Positions 57,401 to 64,000 of a stretch of 64,000 nt of DNA are shown in pieces. The DNA lies in assembly GCF_001949145.1 (NCBI RefSeq), contig NW_019091384.1:1592389-1656388 (forward strand), given 5' to 3'. Made by a program: the position numbers and the translations under genes. The notes under the pieces were generated by a model. It ran no database searches. It was given only the letters and a program-made list of their open reading frames with translations, and was not told the origin of the DNA. The DNA is from Acanthaster planci. Taxonomy: Eukaryota; Echinodermata; Asteroidea; Valvatida; Acanthasteridae. The stretch's first letter is position 1, and every line of letters starts with the position of its first letter.

Positions 57401-60400
57401 AATAAACATGGATCCCTTTTCACTTTTTTGTACTTAAAATGAAGCATTTTGAAGATCAAAGGGGTAAAATCAATTTTCCCACTTCTCTTGGCAAGAACAC
57501 GGTCTTGAACAACTGAGTTTAAAAATTGGGCTGTTTTTTAAGTTGCCATATTGAATGGGGCAGGTTGTTCATAAACCAGTGTATGTGAGCTAAAAGTGAA
57601 TAACATGGCGTCCAACAAAAGCACCCATGATCTATGCACCTGATAGTGCGTGCAGTCAAAACAAACACTGCCCAGAATGTTATGAATCTAATACTGACAT
57701 AAATTGATGGGTCAATCAAGGATTGTCCATATAAATACGGGTTGTTCATTTCAGTCGATGCTCAGTGAAGGAATCCTGACACAAGCTTTGTTGCAAAAGT
57801 GATTAACCAGTTGTGGAAATTTTAATGTAAATACATGTACATTTCAGGTGAAAATAGTGTTTCATTTGTCTTAATTTCTGCAGTTATGTTTTATTTCTGT
57901 GCATTTAAAAATCTGTTCATTTCTGGGGTTTTTAACTGAAGGAGATCAGACAAAGACTGGAAAATCTTAGCGGGCTGTCAGTCTAGTTTCCACATTGTGA
58001 TAATTGCTGACAGCGTCACAAGCAAGAACAGTGTTGGAAGGGACAGTGGGTGTGATGTCATTTGACTCGAAACTTAAACAAAATGGTGTCTGAAACTCAA
58101 AAAAGATTTCGCATGGTTTCCCTTTTTTGGGTTGTTACATCACTTCTTGAAAGCAAACTAATGCTCAAGATTGATGCGTTTCATTAATGGCTAATTGCTG
58201 TGACAACTAGGGGCTCAGTTTTTAGTTACAAGGAGAAAATAGGCCAAACATTTGGTTCTCAAGTGAGAGAGACATCGTTATGCATCAGTCATGCCAGTAT
58301 ACATGTTTGTGTCTACCTACTTTGTGACAGCTAGATTCAGATAGGCAGGAAAGTTTAACATGATCAAACTTATGAATTAAAACGGTTCCATGTTTATACG
58401 TCATCGGGGACTGTTTGGTGATGCTGTTTGTCTCTTTACATCGATATGTATACTACAGGCTTTACTGAAAAATAATGCTCCCTACCTCTCAACCACCGAG
58501 CTTGCCAGCAGTTGTTGGCTGATACAGACTTCTTCACATCATACATACAATCCCCAACTCTGGTACAATTTGACTTTGAAGCATTAACAGTGGCCTGCAT
58601 TAATTAACACTTCCAACCACTTCTTTTTCCCTAATCAGACTGAACAGGAATTGTTTTCCAAATAACAAAAACTATTGATAACAGTTCACAGCCTTTTCTT
58701 GATTCAGCAACAAATCTGATCAATTTCATGGAAAAGGTAGTTTTGTTGTCCTGCAGCCTGTTCTTTTTTGTGTTTGTTTAGTTTGTGTACTTTGTGCAAA
58801 GATTCTGTGTTAACACTTTACAAGGGTTTAATTCTTCAGTAGTACACCAATTTGGCAGCAGTCAAACTATTGCTTACAAACTGCAAAAAAAGTGCATGTA
58901 ATCTCTTATGCAGCTGGGAAGTGTCCAAATCACTTGTCATTGGCTATGGATGGTCGCAGTGGTGCAAAAAACTCAAACTGTAGCCAAGGTCATAGCCAAA
59001 AGTGCTTGATTTGGACACACGGCTATACATCTGGCTGTGGTGTGTCAGTGTTAAAACTATAGCCAGCAGGCGTAGCAGCTGGTAGAAATTGCTTCACGTT
59101 CACAGATATTTCAAGTCGTCACCCAGTGTGGTCACGCAGCATAATATGGCACCTAATTTGACATGTTCCCCCAGCACACTGTCGGTTTTCCCTCCAGCAC
59201 CTTGCCCGAGTCATAGTTTTTCCCCAAAGGGAACAAGTTGTAACAAAATCGGTGCAACCCAAATTTTTATACAGTCCAAAGAAGTTGGGCAAGAAAACCT
59301 GAGAAGTCAGCAGGAAAATCCAAGTGCACCACATTTAGGGATGACTTGTAAAAGTTGTAAGTTCCAATAAAGGGCAAGTAGATTTTTAAACTGCTAAAAG
59401 TAGACTATAGAGTGCATTATCTAGCACAGGCACAGTGACACTTCATTTACTGAGCAAAGAAAACTTACTTGGTTGAAGATGATTGGCCAAAATATCTAAT
59501 AATGCACAGTGTCCAAAAAACAGCTGTTTGCTGGTTTGTGCTTATGTACACTTCATTCAGATGTTTGTCAAGACTTGCCATCCCGCCGATGGGTGTCTCT
59601 TTTTGGAACAATATTTTGTTATCTATGTAAACCCTCCTTTCTTTGAGAGGAACCAAAAATGCCATTTCCCCCGAGATCCCTAAGCAGCAGCTTTCTTGGA
59701 TCAAGTGTCATGTCTGCTTGAGTTAGAATGCTTAGTTTGTGGACCACACTCAGTTGAAGCTGTCATTTGCGCACAGTATCATTCTAGCAAGCTTTCGTCA
59801 GATCCCACTGCATTGCCCATTATTGGCAATGGGAGTCAGCAGACCACAAAACATGGTAAAACAACTGATAAAGTGCCTCTTTCATTCCAAAGGTGAACCA
59901 CATTACCATTCTTCTAAAAATATTCTGCAGTTTAATTCTCACGGTGGACTCACTCAGTCCTCGGTTACCTTGGGAAGTCATGGATCATGAGTTTGTTTTT
60001 AGCATTATTTTGTACTTGTGAGTTTAGAGGGAATGTAACACAAACCCGCCACATTCACCTTTTTATCAATTCCACATGAGTGTTACCTCCTTAGGCACTG
60101 ATGCTGGCTCTGGCACATCACTTAACTATGTCACCACTCTTAAATGCAAATAAAACCATGGCAATTGTGTATGATTGTGTCTTTTTATTTCTAAAGATGT
60201 TTTTAAAAGAAATAATTTTGTTTGTCTAAGAAGAGGGTCTGTAAACTTTTAAAGTTAATTTGAAATTAAGTTATCATTTGAAGCTTGACATATCACGATC
60301 TTGTTACTTTTAAACCATGTGGACTGTCACAAAGGATTGTTATTTTCCAGTCTTATTGTTACAGCTTCTGTTTCTACATTGACTGCTGAAAATCTATTTC

Positions 60401-60648
60401 CTCGCTGCTTGTGCAGTCGGCAGGCAAAAGCAACTATCAGATTTAGTCCTCTGTATCACCAAGATGTATGTATTTTCATGATTGTAACGCTCACGTTTTG
60501 AAAGTAACCATCATCCATTCCAGCAATGTGATCAGTGTACGCTGAAAATTTTGTACAAAAAAATATTACCATGCGTTTATGGAGGTATGAATGTTTTCCT
60601 TCTTGTAGAGTATGCGTGCATTATTGTAACATTTTCTTGAGGAATAAA
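57401..60648 (+). promoter_or_regulatory. Further downstream poly(A) signals (57401, 59366, 60149, 60643)
   Basis: AATAAA at 57401-57406, 59366-59371, 60149-60154 and 60643-60648. The one at 60149 has the best context, with TGTGTATGATTGTGTC starting 18 bases downstream. These could serve a long CCDC88 3' UTR. The span holds no recognisable exon. Confidence 0.35.
58921..59018. repeat. Imperfect hairpin with ~28-bp arms
   Basis: GTGTCCAAATCACTTGTCAT with TGGCTATG at 58921-58948, and its imperfect inverse CATAGCCAAAAGTGCTTGAT with TTGGACAC at 58991-59018, separated by ~42 bases. Possibly a small fold-back element. It lies in the intergenic / long-UTR region. Confidence 0.65.
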
Positions 60649-61732
60649 GAACAAAACTATTGTCTGGAACTTCCAAAATAGAAATCACAAGTAATGATGC
60701 TTGGGTGACTTTGTTTTCAGCTAGTGGTTTTGTCTTGTATCAGAAAGAGTCTATGGTTCTTCCTATGCCTTGAAAAGAAAAAAACTGAGAGAAAAAAATA
60801 TTGACCTGAGTTGTGCTATCCAAGCAATCTTAAATTTGTTTTAAAATTAGTGTTGTACGTTAGTTTTTCATCAAGTTCTCAGACATAACAGTAAACTCTC
60901 TTTTTTCCCACTGTTATCAATTACCATGCAGGAAGACAATGTTGCACTGAAATTGTTTGGTTGAAGGTAACAAAAAATGATAACCTGATACAAACTATCA
61001 ACAAGTCGTATCATGCATATTTGAACTGAACAAAGTCTTGCTTTACTTTCCACGTACCAAAACCTGTTGACATTTAGTCAACAAGTATCTCCAGAACATT
61101 CACTGTTATGAAGATGGCATTTAGTTATATCTGTCTCTTTCCAAATATGCTTGTCATGCTTCAGTTGGTTGAAGCTATGGAAAACTACATTCGGTGTTGT
61201 ATTCAAGTCCATCACAAGTCCTTGTAAGTCCATCACCAGTCATTCTGTTTGAAAGTATTCCAATGAATTGTGAGGAAAGCATTCTTTTGTCATTAGTCAA
61301 CCTGTTACTTATAAGAGGCCTTGTGAAGGGTATTGTGATGGACTCGAATACAACACTGCCTAAATTACCGATATAGGGGCGTGGATGCTTCAAGATGGAT
61401 AATGAATGTAAGAGCGGTTGGCTAAACTTGGTATGGGTAATATATGTACCACTATTGCCCCAAGTAGATGTGTTAGGAATGAGGGAGCTTGTTTTGACTC
61501 AAATCCATGTATGAGAGCTCACAATAAGGCCCCAAACCACATCTATTTCTCCATCTTGGCAGCATTAGATGCATAAGCACCCTTATCAAAAGATGTAAAC
61601 TGTATAATACTTTTTACACAAAGCATTTCCGCCATCTTCACATGCTAAGTTCCTTTAAAAGTCACACTAATTTTTGTAATTATTGGCATTACAATGCACA
61701 TTACCAGTATCTTTGATTTCAAATTCTCTATC
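59372..61732. other. Region between the convergent genes
   Basis: Between the possible long CCDC88 3' UTR and the DGLUCY stop. It holds poly(A) signals at 60149 and 60643 (plus strand), inverted-repeat copy B (61194-61356) and no recognised gene. No GPR68-like receptor was seen. Confidence 0.6.
61194..61356 (-). mobile_element. Second inverted-repeat family, copy B
   Basis: Ends GTGTTGTATTCAAGTCCATC and, inverted, GTGTTGTATTCGAGTCCATC, so 19 of the 20 terminal bases match. The interior AAGCATTCTTTTGTCA is the reverse complement of copy A's block. It sits between the two convergent genes. Confidence 0.72.
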
Positions 61733-61876
61733 CTACTCTTCCGTAATGACGCTGAGGAGTTGCTCAATCTTCTTGGCATGAACATCTTCAAAGGACAGGC
61801 CATCAACGTGCAACACGTCCGTTCCAGTCATGTCAAAGAACTCGTGGCTGATCAGGATGCCAAGCATCTCTCTCTC
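61733..61876 (-). CDS. DGLUCY: DGLUCY exon e: last coding exon
   Basis: 47 codons plus stop: EREMLGILISHEFFDMTGTD, then VLHVDGLSFEDVHAKKIEQL, ending ITEE-TAG. It aligns with the human EEKMLGILVQHKVRSG and VDGLPFHNTHAEMIQKL end. Acceptor GAATTGTAG at 61877-61885. No canonical AATAAA was seen close downstream on this strand. Confidence 0.94.
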   Translation of the reverse strand, partial: EREMLGILISHEFFDMTGTDVLHVDGLSFEDVHAKKIEQLLSVITEE

Positions 61877-63591
61877 CTACAATTCAATCACAAAGTGCTT
61901 GTGCAGATATCCAAAACAGTTCTTTATTCTCTGTAAACCCATCCATTTTGAACAGGTGTTTCACACCTGGTAATTGCAGTGGAACATCCTTGAAAAAATT
62001 GCTCTGTACAGGATGGTGCCAAGGAAAACTGTTGACAACAGAGAGTAAAACTGACCACTTTTTTTACCCAAAGCAACAGAAGTAAGTCTTGTTTCAAGAC
62101 AGAAGCATTTATGCTAAAATGTAAAGCAATCACATACTTCATGGAGGACTTAACACAGGAGGACACCTACTCTGTCAACACTTGGCAGCTCACTTCTAAA
62201 CCGTTGACGATCTTCATCACTTGGTGGAAACCCAACTGCCCTTCTCTTGTACCTCTCATGGATGGGGCAGACGCTGACCAGGTACAAGCCCACTGCGACT
62301 GCATAGCCTCCCCAGTTAGATACCCCAGCAGTTAGCAGGAAGTCAGAGGCAACAGAGCACGTGATTGTTGGGCCTTGCGGGATGTCAAGGTGAACCATAT
62401 CTCTAACTTTGCCCATGCGGAGCTCATTGCCACCGTCTCCAATACCTGAGGATGAGAAAAGAAGGCTTGTGGTAGATATGCTTGCACATAAGTCATTTGG
62501 CCCAAAGTAGCCTGCAAAGACCTATACCAACATTTACACCCTTGCACTGTTAAAAATTGAAATGCCCAGCCTGCATATCACAGAGAAACCTGGATTGACA
62601 CTAATGTATGCTGAAGTTGAAGTATTCTTCCCAGTGTGTTTTTTTTTTTTGTGTGAGAAATAGTTATTAAAGACAAATTCATATTGACTTTCTGTTCATG
62701 TTAATATCAAAGTCTGCAGCCTTGCGGAACTAATTGCACTGTAGGAAATCGCAGTCTTTTATCCAGTGAAGCACATACCTGATGTATGAACTTTTGGTAG
62801 ATCAGCAGCTGCCAGGAAGAGCCAATCAATGCCACCAACGAGGCGACCTACATCAATGGCCTTCATGGTATAGTACCCTCCATCCTCAGCCTTTCCTGAC
62901 CTCTCAATGGCAAGCAGGTGGTCATAGCGTGGGGTGTTGCTACCATCATTCAGCAAGAACTTCTTGGCTGTCTCTAGGCTGTCTTCCTCCCCTTCTGGTG
63001 GGAACTGAACCACAGATATTGGCCTCACCAAAACGTCTGAAGGAAAAAAGAGGAAGGTCAAGTCAAATGTCTTTTCCTCTGTGTGATAAATTTCAGCAAG
63101 GTTTACCGTGAAAAACAAAATCGTGGTTTGAATATCCCTCTTCCTTCAATGCTCCGGATACAGTGGGCAGAAATAACTTCCTACTGCACCGTTTATCAAC
63201 TGCTATACCTCCACACCCTCTGTAAATTCCTCCATGCACTAATGCCTCCATTAGTGGTACATTCAAAAATCCTTCCTCCACTGCAATTTTATGCAAAACA
63301 TGTTAACCATACCCTTTATATGTCACCTACTTTTCTCCACCATTGCTTCCAATACCATGGTCAGTGGTCCATACAGTGCATTGTCCACAACCAAGTCTAC
63401 CTCCTTGCCCAGTATCTGCAGCATCATTGCTATAGCAATGGCACCTGGAGGTCCATCATTCCCATAGGGGTTCTTGTTATTCAGGAAGCAAGGGAAGCCT
63501 GTTGTCACAGCAACAGATGAGGCATGGGATAGGGCCAGGACTGACTTCAAGAGATCGTCAGGGACAACAAGGTTGTCGATTTGCCTGTTAC
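61733..63591 (-). CDS. DGLUCY: D-glutamate cyclase, mitochondrial (DUF4392), 5'-partial, last five exons
   Basis: Minus-strand spliced gene. The family enzyme converts D-glutamate to 5-oxo-D-proline in mitochondria. Exons in order of transcription: 63331-63591, 63107-63280 (extra or cassette), 62779-63036, 62171-62445, 61733-61876; stop TAG at 61733-61735. Visible DUF4392 motifs: GNR near the start, TTGFP, NDGPPGA, DHLLAIERSGKAEDG, GIGDGGNEL-MGK (normally GMGK, here RMGK), AGVSNWGGYA, and EREMLGILISH near the end. These match the C-terminal half of human DGLUCY (about residues 315-616) as I recall it. The mitochondrial presequence and N-terminal half lie right of the window. The gene converges on CCDC88. 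Confidence 0.95.
62171..62445 (-). CDS. DGLUCY: DGLUCY exon d: GDGGNE and GVSNWGGYA motifs
   Basis: 275 bp, phase 1 to 0. It begins GIGDGGNELRMGKVRDMVHL, followed by SVASDFLLTAGVSNWGGYAV and YKRRAVGFPPSDED, ending SELPSVDR. The GDGGNE and SNWGGYA motifs are the DUF4392 hallmarks. Acceptor CATCCTCAG at 62446-62454, donor AGA|GTAGGT at 62170. The usual Gly of GMGK is Arg here. Confidence 0.96.
62779..63036 (-). CDS. DGLUCY: DGLUCY exon c: AIER motif region
   Basis: 258 bp in phase 1-1: VLVRPISVVQFPPEGEEDS to LPKVHTS, containing TPRYDHLLAIERSGKAEDG and IDWLFLAA. It aligns with human TPRFDHLVAIERAGRAADG and IDDLFLAA. Acceptor TTTTTTCCTTCAG at 63037-63049, donor TCAG|GTATGT at 62778. Confidence 0.95.
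63107..63280 (-). CDS. DGLUCY: DGLUCY extra exon b, symmetric 58-codon exon without human counterpart
   Basis: 174 bp in phase 1-1: EEGFLNVPLMEALVHGGIY, RGCGGIAVDKRC, GALKEEGYSNHDFVFHG. It has a good acceptor (AAAATTGCAG) and donor (CACG|GTAAAC) and an open frame, so it looks like a genuine exon. Skipping it keeps the frame and makes exon a to exon c line up with human DGLUCY without a gap. It is therefore probably a lineage-specific or cassette exon, or possibly an unused one. I do not recognise the peptide. Confidence 0.6.
63331..63591 (-). CDS. DGLUCY: DGLUCY exon a: start of DUF4392 domain
   Basis: 261 bp in phase 1-1: GNRQIDNLVVPDDLLKSVLAL, TTGFPCFLNN, NDGPPGAIAIAMML, LGKEVDLVVDN, ending AMVEK. 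It aligns with human GNRGIGHLLCKDELLKASLSL, TTGFP and TDGPPGAVAL. The acceptor is placed at 63592-63593 because the GNR motif continues to that point; an alternative AG lies seven bases further in. Donor AAAA|GTAGGT at 63330. Confidence 0.93.
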
Positions 63592-64000
63592 CTGCATCGT
63601 TTCATCATGCAGTGATTGAAATTGAAATTCAAGTTTCACTCTAAAATCAAAGTCAGTACTCGAGCTGGTTCTCAGAAACTAAACTGCGAACAAAATACTC
63701 AAAGGTAGGACTAAAAAAGGCACCCAATTTTCATTTAATAAATTGCCCAACCCTATTTTATCATTACACATCATGATTTTAAAGGATCCAGGAAATGAAT
63801 TTTTCTTAGAATCACTTTTTGTGTATCTCTGTATTCAACTTCAATGTATGAAGACTGTTTGAAAACTTTTTGAGTTACGTGAACTGAACTGTGCACTTTT
63901 TTAAACATTGAAAATTGACACTAGCCTTTCAGGTTGCACGTCTTCATGTGCAAATTTTGATCATTTCTGTGAAAAGGACTTTTGCTGGATTATTGCCATA
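63592..64000 (-). other. DGLUCY: DGLUCY intron, partial
   Basis: AT-rich, with no exon recognised. The preceding DGLUCY exon, which should end in phase 1 just before GNR, lies beyond the window. Confidence 0.6.

Noticed and set aside
63083-63520. 145-codon plus-strand ORF opposite DGLUCY
   Set aside because: Antisense to two DGLUCY exons with matching splice sites; no recognisable domain.
1-64000. A CRISPR array, phage, secondary-metabolite or defence system
   Set aside because: The window is animal genomic DNA; the repeats are transposon-derived or simple repeats without spacer structure.

Overview
This window is eukaryotic genomic DNA: multi-exon genes with GT-AG introns, AT-rich non-coding sequence, decayed non-autonomous DNA transposons, and a 791-base run of N from a draft assembly. 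No rRNA, tRNA, CRISPR array or bacterial-type operon was found. The gene content, the gene arrangement and the abundance of palindromic TACATG-type repeats suggest a marine non-vertebrate deuterostome (echinoderm, hemichordate or amphioxus-like). The species cannot be named from the sequence.

From the left edge to about 56-60 kb, on the plus strand, lies one large gene. It is an ortholog of the CCDC88 family (Girdin/GIV, Daple, Gipie), which are HOOK-domain coiled-coil actin, Dishevelled and G-protein adaptors. I placed 23 exons (2453-2561 to 53855-54679). Every donor phase agrees with the next acceptor phase, and together they encode about 1,903 residues. Only roughly the first 55 residues (start codon and beginning of the HOOK domain) lie left of the window. 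Layout: HOOK domain (exons to 21794), linker and first coiled coil (25971-33464), a 1,385-bp exon of continuous coiled coil (34123-35507), more coiled coil to 41885, then a disordered serine/proline-rich tail (42536-54679). The protein ends in WYEYGCV, the Dishevelled-binding PDZ ligand of vertebrate Daple (CCDC88C). Reading through the donor at 48992 gives a second, shorter C-terminus with its own candidate poly(A) signals.

At the right end, on the minus strand, are the last five exons (61733-63591) of a D-glutamate cyclase gene (DGLUCY, human C14orf159; DUF4392 domain). The two genes converge tail to tail. As I recall the human map, DGLUCY and CCDC88C are near neighbours on chromosome 14q32 in the same convergent orientation, with GPR68 between them, so this looks like ancient conserved microsynteny.

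The introns, especially the 18.3-kb intron 2562-20851, hold most of the remaining sequence. They contain a four-copy ~245-bp inverted-repeat element family, a two-copy second family, a hAT-like MITE with a perfect 8-bp target duplication, a pogo/Tigger-like element, a TTAA-flanked MITE, a 46-bp-TIR fold-back element, and many TACATG-type repeats that are dense up to about 31 kb and sparse afterwards. One intron carries three decayed tandem copies of the preceding exon, one of them split by the TTAA element. One intron seems to end in AC instead of AG. DGLUCY has an extra phase-neutral exon with no counterpart in the human protein as I recall it.
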